The notes under the pieces were generated by a model. That model had not been told where the DNA came from, searched no databases, and saw only the letters and a program-made list of their open reading frames with translations. Positions 15,176-25,800 of a DNA stretch of 64,000 nucleotides are shown here, piece after piece (the first letter of the stretch is position 1; each line of letters starts with the position of its first letter). The translations under genes and the position numbers were made by a program. The stretch lies in the NCBI RefSeq assembly GCF_017309585.1, contig NZ_CP071321.1, forward strand, positions 1,550,001 to 1,614,000. Direction: 5' to 3'. Source of the DNA: Nitrogeniibacter aestuarii (GTDB lineage: Bacteria; Pseudomonadota; Gammaproteobacteria; Burkholderiales; Rhodocyclaceae).

Positions 15176-16783
15176 ATGCCCAATCGGAGATCGGCCACCT
15201 GGCTTCGCCATGTGTGTGCCCTCGTGTTCTTCTGGTCTGCCCTCAGCCTGGCGCAGGGGCTGCCTGAGCGATTCATCCTTACCGAGATCCAGGTCAAAGG
15301 AAATACCGTGCTCCCGCAAACAACGGTCGAGCGCGCCATATACCCCTTTCTCGGCCCGGACAAGTCGGAGGCCGACATGCTGGCGGCGCGTGACGCGCTC
15401 GCCGCCGCCTACGAGGCGGAGGGCTACCTGTCGGTGCAGGTACGCCCGGTGGCCTGGACCCAGCAGGCGAGGGATGCGTTTCTGTTCACCTTTGAAGTGA
15501 CCGAAGCCTCCATCGAGCGCGTCCGGGTCAAGGGCGCCGAATACAACCTGCCCAGCGAAATCCGCGCCGAGGCCGAATCGATTGCGCCCGGCAAGGTGCC
15601 GCATTTCCCCTCGTTGCAGGAGGATCTGGGACGCTTGCAGCGACGGGCCGACATGTCCGTCACGCCGGTGTTGCGCCCGGGCCGTGACCCCGGACGGATG
15701 GAAGTGGAACTGCAGGTCGAAGACACACTCCCCCTGCATGGTTCGATCGAGTTGTCCAACCGTCAGAGTGCCGATACCTCGGCCCGTCGTCTCGAAGCCG
15801 CCGTGCGCTACGACAACCTGTGGCAGGCGCAGCACAGCATCGGGCTGAGGTTCATCAATTCGCCGCTCGATACCGATCAGGTCGAGGTGTACTCCCTGGT
15901 CTATGGCATGCCGCTGGGCGGCCAGGGGCGGCGGCTTACGGTGTTTGCGGTCGAGTCCAACAGCAATGTGGTCACCGCACAGGATTTCGGGTCGCAGGGG
16001 AACGGCATCACCGTGGGCCTGCGCTACTCGATTGAGCTGCCCGCACGGCAAAGTGGCCTGTTCCATTCGGTGTCGGCGGGTGTCGACTACAAGCACCTGA
16101 AAGAAACGAGTGGTCTCGTTGGTGCAGACCGGAGCGACAAGCCGGTGATCTACATGCCGCTTGCACTTCAGTACAACGCGGCGCTGCCGGGAGGCGACCG
16201 GACCTGGGTCTTCGGGGTGGGGAGCACCATTGGCCTGCGCGGTCTGACCGACAACAACGTGGACTGCGACGGCATTGCCACGGTGGATCAATTCGAATGT
16301 CGCCGCGCGGGGGCCAATCGCAACTTCATGACCGGGCGCGTCGATCTGGGCATCCGCCAGTCATTGGGACAGTGGCGTCTGAACGCCGACCTGGCATCCC
16401 AGTTCGCCAGCGGCCCGCTGATTTCAAGCGAACAGTTTGCGGTCGGCGGCGTGGATTCCGTACGCGGCTATCTCGAAGCCGAAGCGCTGGGTGACGACGG
16501 TGCACGTCTGGGGCTGCAATTGACCTCACCCGGCTTTGCCCCCAAGGCCTGGCCGCTGGCGGTCAATGCGCTCGCTTTCTATGAGACCGGTTGGGTGCAT
16601 GTCCAGGAGTCACTGGACGGACAAGTGGAGAACCAGGTGCTGGCCGGGGTCGGCGTTGGCCTTAGAGCGAAGGCCGGCAAGTTTCTATCGGCCGCGATGG
16701 ACTATGCCCATGCGCTGCGAGACGGGCCGCAAACCCGAAAGGGTGACGACCGGTTGCATGTGTCCGTCGGGCTTGAGTTCTAA
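15176..16783 (+). CDS. TpsB outer-membrane transporter (ShlB/FhaC/HecB family)
   Basis: 535 residues from ATG 15176; the open frame extends back to 15050 but through the hairpin region. A signal peptide (VCALVFFWSALSLAQG) is followed by a POTRA domain (FILTEIQVKGNTVLPQTTVE, about residues 35-110), a second POTRA and a 16-strand-type barrel ending HVSVGLEF with the terminal Phe of outer-membrane proteins. The FAVGGVDSVRGYLEAEALGDDG stretch contains the VRGY signature (in SVRGYLE) of Omp85/TpsB loop 6. It should secrete the TpsA encoded 48 nt downstream. Confidence 0.92.
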   Translation: MPNRRSATWLRHVCALVFFWSALSLAQGLPERFILTEIQVKGNTVLPQTTVERAIYPFLGPDKSEADMLAARDALAAAYEAEGYLSVQVRPVAWTQQARDAFLFTFEVTEASIERVRVKGAEYNLPSEIRAEAESIAPGKVPHFPSLQEDLGRLQRRADMSVTPVLRPGRDPGRMEVELQVEDTLPLHGSIELSNRQSADTSARRLEAAVRYDNLWQAQHSIGLRFINSPLDTDQVEVYSLVYGMPLGGQGRRLTVFAVESNSNVVTAQDFGSQGNGITVGLRYSIELPARQSGLFHSVSAGVDYKHLKETSGLVGADRSDKPVIYMPLALQYNAALPGGDRTWVFGVGSTIGLRGLTDNNVDCDGIATVDQFECRRAGANRNFMTGRVDLGIRQSLGQWRLNADLASQFASGPLISSEQFAVGGVDSVRGYLEAEALGDDGARLGLQLTSPGFAPKAWPLAVNALAFYETGWVHVQESLDGQVENQVLAGVGVGLRAKAGKFLSAAMDYAHALRDGPQTRKGDDRLHVSVGLEF

Positions 16784-16831
16784 ATCAATCTGGATGTTGG
16801 TCGCCCCGGGGCGGCGTTGGGTGGTGGCGTC

Positions 16832-19800
16832 ATGAATCAAAATCGTTTTCGACTGGTGTTCAACGAGCGTGTTGGGGCCTGGCAGGCAGTGCCCGAGACG
16901 GCACGCGCGCGTGGCAAACGAGCATCGAGCGGTGTGGCGGCAGCGCTGGCTACTGTGCTGCTCGGTACTTCGGTGGCCGCGTTCGCCGAGCCGGCGGCAA
17001 ATGCCTTGCCGGTGCCGCGCCTCGACTTCGTGAGCCGCGGCAGTGTCAGCGCGCCAGTCACCAGCGGGGCGGTGATGCGCATCGACCAGCATTCCGACAA
17101 GGCCGTGGTCAATTGGTCCAGCTTCAATGTGGGCCGGGACGCTACCGTGCGTTTCAACCAGCCGTCCTCTTCTGCGGCCATTCTCAATCGCATCTGGGAC
17201 AGCCGCGCCAGCGAAATTTACGGCCACCTCGAAGCCAACGGGCAGGTCTATCTGATCAACCGCAATGGCATCCTGTTCGGCCGGAGCGCGACGGTGAATG
17301 TCGCCTCGCTGGTTGCCTCGGCGCTGAACATCAGCGATGACCTGTTCGAGGCCGGCTTTCTGAACAATCCGCAGGCGGGCAACAATCCTGCCTTTTTCCT
17401 CGACAGCGCGAATTACGACGGTTCGACCGTCGCCGACGCGCAGCAAGTCTTTCAGGCGGCGAAAGTGGTGGTGGGCGAGGGCGTAACCATCAACAGCGTT
17501 GACGGTGGGCGGGTGATGCTGCTTGCGCCGACCGTGGAGGTGGCCGGCAAGGTGCAGACCCCCGGCGGCCAGGCCGTGATTGCGGCGGGCGCCAAGGTCT
17601 ATCTGGCGGCGAGCGAGAACGAAAACCTGCGCGGCATTCTGGTGGAGGTTGATCCGCTCAATCCCAACTTCAGCACCGGCGACAGCGACGGCGATGGAAA
17701 GGTCACCATCGACGAGGCAGCCGAGGTGGTCGCACGGCGTGGCAACGTGAGTATTGCCGCCTATGCGATTCAGGTCGATGGCAAGATCGCCGCCAGCACG
17801 GGGGCCACCGGAGCGGGCTCCGTGTTCCTGCAGGGGCGCGACTCGGTGAAGGCCCAGACCGACCCGAATGCGGCGGCCTATAACTATGCCTATTCGAACC
17901 GGGCCGGCGAGGTGACGATCGGCTCGACAGGGCGGGTGGAGGTCGGGATCGAAAATGCCGGGACCGACACGTTGCTCGACAGCGTGGACGCGCCTGCGTC
18001 ACGGGTCTCGGTGACCGGCAGCAAGATCCTGCTGGAAGACGGTGCACGCATCAGCGCGCGTTCGGGCACCGTGTCGATGATCGCTACCACGCGGTTTGAT
18101 TTCGAGAACGGCATTCAGCGGCTGTCGTTCGGCGATACCGGCCTGAACCAGCGCCCCATCGACGTCAAGGATGTCGATCCGGGTTTCGTGCTGGTGCCGG
18201 GTGAAACCGGCAGCGATGCCCGCATCGTGATTTCCAGGGGGGCGAGCATCGACGTCTCCGGAATGCGGGGAGGCGAGGATGTCGGCGCCACGGTCAGCGC
18301 GGCGCGAAATCAGATCGACGTGAAGTTTCTGCGTGCCGAGTTGAAAGATGCCCCCTTGCAGCGCAACGGTATTCTGTATCGCAAGGACGGTAGCTTCGAC
18401 CTGGGTAAGGCGCGTGACGGCGTCCTGCGCATTGCCGACCTGTCGGGCTACGCTGCACTGGTCAAGCGCAGTATCCAGGAACGCAGCACCGATGGAGGCA
18501 CGGTGCGCCTGCTATCCCAGGGGGATGTGGTCGTCGACACGGGGGCAAAAATCAACGTCTCGGGGGGTTGGACGCGATTCCTTTCGGCCGATATCGTCAC
18601 CACCGTACTGAGCGCAAACGGTCTGCTCTTCGATATCGAGGCGGCTGACCCGGATCTCATCTACACCAGTATCGCGACGAAACGCACCACAATCCCGACC
18701 TACGATGAGGGGGCTGATGGTGGCACGTTCGAGGTGGTGACCCGCAATGCGGTGCTCGATGGCGATGTGGATGCCACGGCTCGTGTGGGGCTCTACCAGC
18801 GCCAACGGGGTGCGGCGGCGCCGAAGCGCGGCTCGCTGATCGTGGGGGGCGCCATCGGCAATGGTGACCTGGCAACCGACGGGGTTGAATTCGCTGCGGG
18901 CGAGGCGCTGGGAGCCGCGTTTCACGCCGACCCGTTGAATGCCGGCCTTGGTGCGCGCGCCGGCACACTGAGTCTCGACCCGGCACGGCTGGTTGCCTCG
19001 GGATTTCAGAACATCGAGATCTACTCGAATTCAGGCATTTCGATCCCAGCGGCAGCGACCTGGTCGTTGCCAGCACTGACATCGCTGACGCTGACGGCGG
19101 TTGACGATATCGCGATCAATCGCTCCATTCGGGGGGCCGGACTTGAACTCGCGGCGTCATCCACGGCGGGCGGTGTGAGCGTGGGCGATGGGGTTGCGAT
19201 CGACACCAGCGGGCTGTGGGTCAACGATTCGCTGGCGCTGTTGACCGGCCGTTCTCCATATGCCGGCCTGATGGCGCTTGACGGTGGCGAGGTCACGCTA
19301 TCGGCCTCCACGGCGCTTGTGCTCGGTACCGGCAGTGTGATTGACGTGTCCGGCGGTGGCGCCGTCGATAGCAGTGGCCGTTTCACGGCAGGGGACGCCG
19401 GGGCGATCAATCTGGCGCACACCGGTGGGCGTGCGCTGGATGGCGGCGTGACGCTCGGCGGCAACCTGATGGGCTATGCCTTCCAGTACGGCACCGAAAC
19501 CGGGGGCGGCGGTGCCCTCAGCCTGACGGCCGACGATATTGTGGTCAATGGCACCGCCAATTCGAGCGAGTCGCTCGTGCTCGACGACGGGCTATTCACC
19601 CAGGGCGGATTCTCCAGCTACGCTCTGACGGCCACCTGGGGGGCCGTTGAAGTCGGCGCCGATAGCCGGATCAATCTGGCGCGATCGGTGCGCAGTCTCG
19701 GCCGGGCCCATGCCACGGCAGGCAGCGCGTCCGAGGCTCGTGCCGGTTCGACCATGGCGCGCGTCAACGCGTTTGTCGATGATCCGGCGCAACTGGTCCT

Positions 19801-22800
19801 GAGCGCCAATAGCCTGCCCGAGGATGTTCCGTCGCCCGAACCTGAGGATCGTCTCCGTGTGGGGCGTGTGCTGTTGAACGACGGCAGCGCCATCCGGGCC
19901 ACTTCGGGCAGTGAAGTCACGTTTTCTGCCGGCCGCCAGGTGATGGTCGGGGCATCGATTCAGGCCGCGGGTGGTGATGTCAGCTTCAGGATCGCCGACA
20001 CGGTGGACAGCAATGGTAGCGACGTGGGCTATTTTGACGATCAGGGCATCTTCCTGAGCGGCGCGGCGTCGGTTGATGTCTCGGGGTATTCGCGGGTCTT
20101 CTCCAACGTCCTGGGACAGCGTTCCGGGAGCGTGTTCGATGCGGGCACGATCAACTTCACGGCGAACAAGGGTTACGTCATTGCGCAAAGCGGAAGCCAG
20201 CTGAAGGCGGACGGTGTCCTTGATCGCGTCAACCTGAGGAATGGGGCAAGCCTCACGGTCGCCAGTGCCGGTGGGGTGATCAACGTCAGCACCCGCGAGG
20301 GTGGATTGATTGCCTCGGACATGAGAGCCCGGGGTGGCGACGCCACTGCCCGCGATGGCCGTTTCCATCTGAGGTTGAACCGGGATAACAACGATGCCGT
20401 TGCCCTGCGTACCGGTGGCATCGCTTACCCGACCGGCGAACGCGTGATCCGCGTCGTCGATTCGCTGCCCACGCTCGGCGCCTGGCAGGTGGGTGAGGCG
20501 GTGCCGGGTGAGCTGATCGCCACAGCCTACGTTACTCCGGCGTCGCTCTCCGCGGCCGGGTTCGACAACGTGACCCTGAATAGCGACAACGTCGTTCGAC
20601 TGGAAACGGAAAGCGCGCTATCGGCCACGCAGTCCCTGCGCATCGAGTCGCCGGTGGTGGCTGTCAGCGATGGAGTCGAGGGGCGGATCGAGGCACCGCA
20701 CGTGGCTTTCGTCTATGACGACAAGGACGATCAGGTGGCGCGGAGCGTTGGCGATGGCGCCGGGGTGCTCACCGTATCGGGCAACACCATGGATGTGGCC
20801 GGTCAGGTCGGCTTTGACAACCTTGACGCGCTCTACGTGGCCCTGACCGAAGACCTGCGCCTGAGCGGTGTGCAGCCGAACGGCGAGCGCATCTACACGG
20901 GCAGCCTCACCGCTGCCGGCGATGCCCATGTCACGGCTCGCCAGGTGTACGCCAGCACGAATACGAGCTTCGACGTCGATCTGGTCACGCCGGGGGCAAG
21001 CTTGACGATTGACGGGACCGGGCATGTCCCTGACACCCCGCTGTCTGCCGGCGCAAGGCTGACCCTCTCGGCCGATTTCATTGACCAGGGGGGCGTCGTG
21101 CGTGCGCCGTTTGGCGAACTGACGCTCTCGGCCGCCGAGACCCTGACCCTGCGTGACGGCAGCATCACCTCGACCTCGGGTGAGGGAGCCTCGATCCTGT
21201 TCGGCCTGCTCGAGGGCAGCGACTGGGTTTTGCCTTACGCAGACGGTTCGAGCGACGTGCTTGCGACCGCGCCGGGCAAGGTGGTCAAACTCGAAGCGTC
21301 GGCAGTGGACATCCAGACCGGGGCGGTGGTCGACCTGTCTGGTGGTGGGGAACTGCTGACTTACGAATTCACGCCTGGGTCCGGCGGTTCAACGGATGTG
21401 TTGGCCCGGCCAGGCACCTACGCCATCCTGCCCGGCTACGATGGCAGCTACGCGCCCATCGACGCAGCGCATGAGGCGGGATTCGACCTGCCGGCCGGAA
21501 CGACGATCACGCTGGGCGCCGGCAGCGGCGTGCCGGCGGGCACCTATGTCCTGTTGCCGGGCCATTACGCACTGTTGCCCGGCGCCTACACGGTCACACG
21601 GCTCTCGGGTCAGGACATGCTGGTGAGCGAAACCACACGGATGCCGCTTGGTGGCTCGGTCATTGCGGGCACCCTGTCCGAGGCCGCCGCAGGGAAGGGA
21701 GATGATCGCACTTCGCGCTGGCTGGTCGAATCCGGCGCACTGACGCGGGAACGCTCGGCATTTGTCGAGACGAACGCGGACACCTTCTTTGCCGAGCGAG
21801 CTGACGCGGCCGGCCGTGTGCGCCCGCGTGGCACGCAGGACGCCGGTCAGCTGGTCGCATCAGCAGCCCGTGCGCTGACGCTGGATGGTGACATTCGTTT
21901 CGATGTGGAGGACCAGACCGATCGGGGTGGTTTGCTGGACATCGATGCCAACCGGATTGCCATCGGCGCGCCGGTGGCCGATGCGTTGGTGATTTCAGTC
22001 GATCAGCTCAATGCGTCCGGCGCGGACAGCATCGTCATCGGCGGGCGTCGCGACATCGACAGGGAGGGCAATACCACGCTGCAGGTGGGCGCGAGTGAGG
22101 TCAGCCTCGATTCGCCCCAGACGCTGCGCGCTGGCGAAGTCGTGCTGGCAGCCACGGACACCGTCAGGATCGAGGATGGCAGCAGCATCGAAGCTGATCC
22201 GGGTGTCGCGATCGGGGACGCCGGCATGACGACAAGCGGTGACGGCGCACTGGTGCGTGTGGCCAACGGCGGTGTCAGCGTCGCGCGGACCGGGACGAAT
22301 AGCCTGGCGGGCGTCGCCAGTGTCGGCAATGCACGGCTGACCGGCGAGCACGTCCAGATCGACGCCACGTTGAGCACCTCGATCAGCGGTCAGGCGCATA
22401 TCGACAGCCGCGCTTTCGCGCTGGGCGCCGACCGGATCACCCTGGGTGATGCCAATCCGGCACAAGGCGTCGGGCTCGATCACGATGCGTTGCGCAGTCT
22501 GACGAGCGCCGACGACATCGTCCTGCGCAGCTATACCTCCATCGATTTTGCCCAGTCGGTCGATCTGGGTTCGGACGTCAGTCCACTCAGCGCGTTGACC
22601 TTCGATTCGGCACGCGTGGGATGGACCGGACCGGTCGGCGGTGTTGCCCGGATCGTTGCCCGGTCAGTGACCTTCACCAACACGACGGGGACGACCCTCA
22701 GCGATGCGGGCGCGCGCGAGTTGACCGGCAATGGCGGGGTGCTCAAGGTCAGCGCGGTTGGCAGTGAGGCCGGCGCCGGGGTGGTGACGGTGGGCGAGGG

Positions 22801-25800
22801 TGGTTCCTCGATTCGTGGCTTCGATGCCACCGAGGGGCTCCAGCTCAGTGCGGAGCGCGGCATGGTGTTCGCTGGCTCGGGCCAATTGTCCTCTGCGGGC
22901 AATGTGCTTATCACCGCGCCGACCATGGTGGCCGAGGGGGGGGCGGACAGTGGTATCGAAGCCGATGGGGTCCTGAGGGTCGATGCTTCGAACCTGACTG
23001 ACGGCGCGGCGGAACTCGGGGCTGCGCCCGGTCGCCTGCGTCTGGCCGGGGCGAGCGTGTTCCATGGCGGATCCGTCGAGCTGCCCAGCGGGCGCCTGAC
23101 ACTCGAGGCGAACTCGGGCGACGTGGTGCTGGTTGATGGCGCTCATCTTTCGGTGGCCAGCCTTGTCCGGAACTTCGATGGTTCGCAGGTCGCCTTCGAT
23201 GCCGGTACGGTCGAACTCATTGCCAGCGGAAATGTGAGGGTCGACAGCGGTGCGACCGTGGATGTCAGCGGTCAGGTCGATGCCGACGCGGGCACGCTGG
23301 TGGTCACGGCCATTCAGGGGGCGGCGACACTCGATGGTCAGCTGCTGGCCGGGACCGGGTCGGCCGATGCAAGAGGCGGCGTCTTCAAGGCCGACCTCGG
23401 CCAGCTGTCGAGCCTGGACGCGCTGGCCGCGGCGACCCACGAATTCACGGAGGGGCGTCACATTCGCTTGCGCGAGGGCGACCTCGTGCTCGGCGCCGCC
23501 ACGCGTTTGCAGGCCGCGTCGGTCAGCCTGGGGGCAGACAGGGGCGACGTGACGGTCGATGGTGTCATCGACGCCCGCGGGGCTGATGGCGGTGAAGTGC
23601 AACTGGCGGCGCGTCGCGCAGGCGCTCAGGGCGGGCAGGTTGCGCTCAATGGCCAGATTCTCGCCAATGCCACCGGGGCAGATGGCTCGGGCGGCCGGGT
23701 CGAGCTGGCGGTGAGTGCGGACACCGCCGCCGGGGAGACGGACACCCGGATTGCGCTCGATGCTGGCGCCGTTGTCATGACAGCGGGTCGAAATGCCCAG
23801 GGCAATGCGATGGATGAAGGTACACTGATCCTCAGTGCGCCCGTGGTGGCCCGGGCCTCCGACTCGACGATCAATGTCGAGAACCGCGGCGCCTCCCTGT
23901 CCGGCATGTCCGCGGTGGAGGCACGCGCCATGATCGTGCAGCGAACCACGGGCGACCTGAGCGTCGACGCCCTGTGGCAGACCCGGGTATCGGGCAGTCT
24001 GCAGTCGCTGCACAACCAGTACGCTCAGGCGATCGCCACGCGTGTCGCCGGCAGCAGTGGTGTGGCGGTCAATGTGACGCCCGGCATCGATGCGCAGGCG
24101 ACTGGTGACATCACCTTGGCCTCGAACCTCGATTTCAACGCAGGGAACGGAAGCACCTGGCGATTCGGAAACGCAGACGAGCTTGGCGGGCTGTTGAGCC
24201 TGCGCGCAGCGGGCGACGTGAATGTGGCGCAGTCCATTTCCGACGGCTTCGCCTCGGCGAGCAGCAGCACCGTCACGACCCGGGCGGATGGTTGGGACTA
24301 CCGGATCGTGGCCGGCGCCGACCTGTCAGCCGCCGATGCGCTGGCTGTGGCGGGCGATGGTGATCTGAGCCTGTCGGGGGCGGCGCTCATTCGCAGCGGG
24401 ACTGGCGACATCGATATTGCGGCCGGTGGAAATGTTCTCCTGCCGGAAAGCCGAAACGCGATCTACAGCGCTGGCCGTTTGGTCACCGATGTACCGGCCT
24501 TCGCCAAAGTGACGGGGGGGCGCGGCGGCAGCGGGTTGAGCCCCGTGTTCACGACTGATGGCGGGTCGGTCAACGTGCATGCGGACGGCGACGTACTCGC
24601 CGTGGCCGGACCGTTGTCGCCGTCGCAGTGGTTGTGGCGCCAGGGCGCAGTCGTGCGCACTCGGGTGACGGAGAGCCCCGCCTATTGGGTCGAGTTCGCG
24701 AACGTGGCGCAGGTGATCGGTGCCTTGGGTGGCGGGGATGTCAGCGTGACGGCGGGGGGTAATCTCGTTGATCTGGCCGTGGCCGTGCCTCAGACCGGCG
24801 TGGCCACCACCTCCGAAGGTGTGAAAACCTGGGGGGGCGGAACGCTGAATGTGATGGCCGGCGGCGATCTCGTGCGGGGAGACTATCTGCTGGGCGCTGG
24901 CGACGGCACGATTCGTGTCGATGGACGCGTACGTAACGAACACGAAGGCACGAGTGCCGACGGCGTCTTTGCGTTGCGGACCATGCTGTATGTGGGTGAC
25001 GCGCAACTGACCCTCAACGCGCTGGGCAATGTGTCCGTCCAGTCGGTGATGGATCCCGCACTGCTCCCGCTGGTGGCCGCGAACGGATCCCGTCGGCTCA
25101 GGTTCAGCAGCATGAGCGCGGACAGTGCCGTCGACATTCGTTCTGCCGCCGGTGGGGTGACCTTGGGGAATCCCGCACAGGAGTTCGTGGGCAACGGTCT
25201 GGCCATCGCGGCTTCGTCTGTCGCTTTGAACGATGCCCAGGATCTGGGCGCGGAGTGGATCGGGTTCCAGCTCCTTCCGGCATCCGTGTCCGTGATTTCG
25301 ATGCTCGAGAGCGTCGTGTTGGACTCGGGCAGCGCCCCCACCTACATGATGCCGGCACCGTCCGGACAACTGGCGCTGATGGCAGGAACGTCGGTCGAGG
25401 TGGCCGAGGGGCAGGCTTTCGGTCTGCGCATGTATGACATGGATGCCAGCCTGATCGGCAGCCTGTCCAATGCCCTTGAGACAGACGATTTCAGCCAGGT
25501 GTTCGTGGCCTCGGAAGGGGCGGTGCGCACCACGTCCAATCGATTGACGAGGGCCTTGCACGCCGGCGATGACGATCCGGCGCGCATCGTGGCTGTGAAC
25601 GGCGACATTTCCGGCAGTTTCGTTATTTCCAAGGCAGCCGAAGTGGTGGCAGGTGGCGATGTGCGAAACCTGCGCCTGATCACTGCGCATGACGATCACC
25701 TCGACACCACCCGTGTCGAGGCCGGTGGCGACATCGTCGTGACCGAACAGCGTGAAGCAGCGACCAACGCCCGCTTGCTCAGTGACGCCGGCATCATTGT

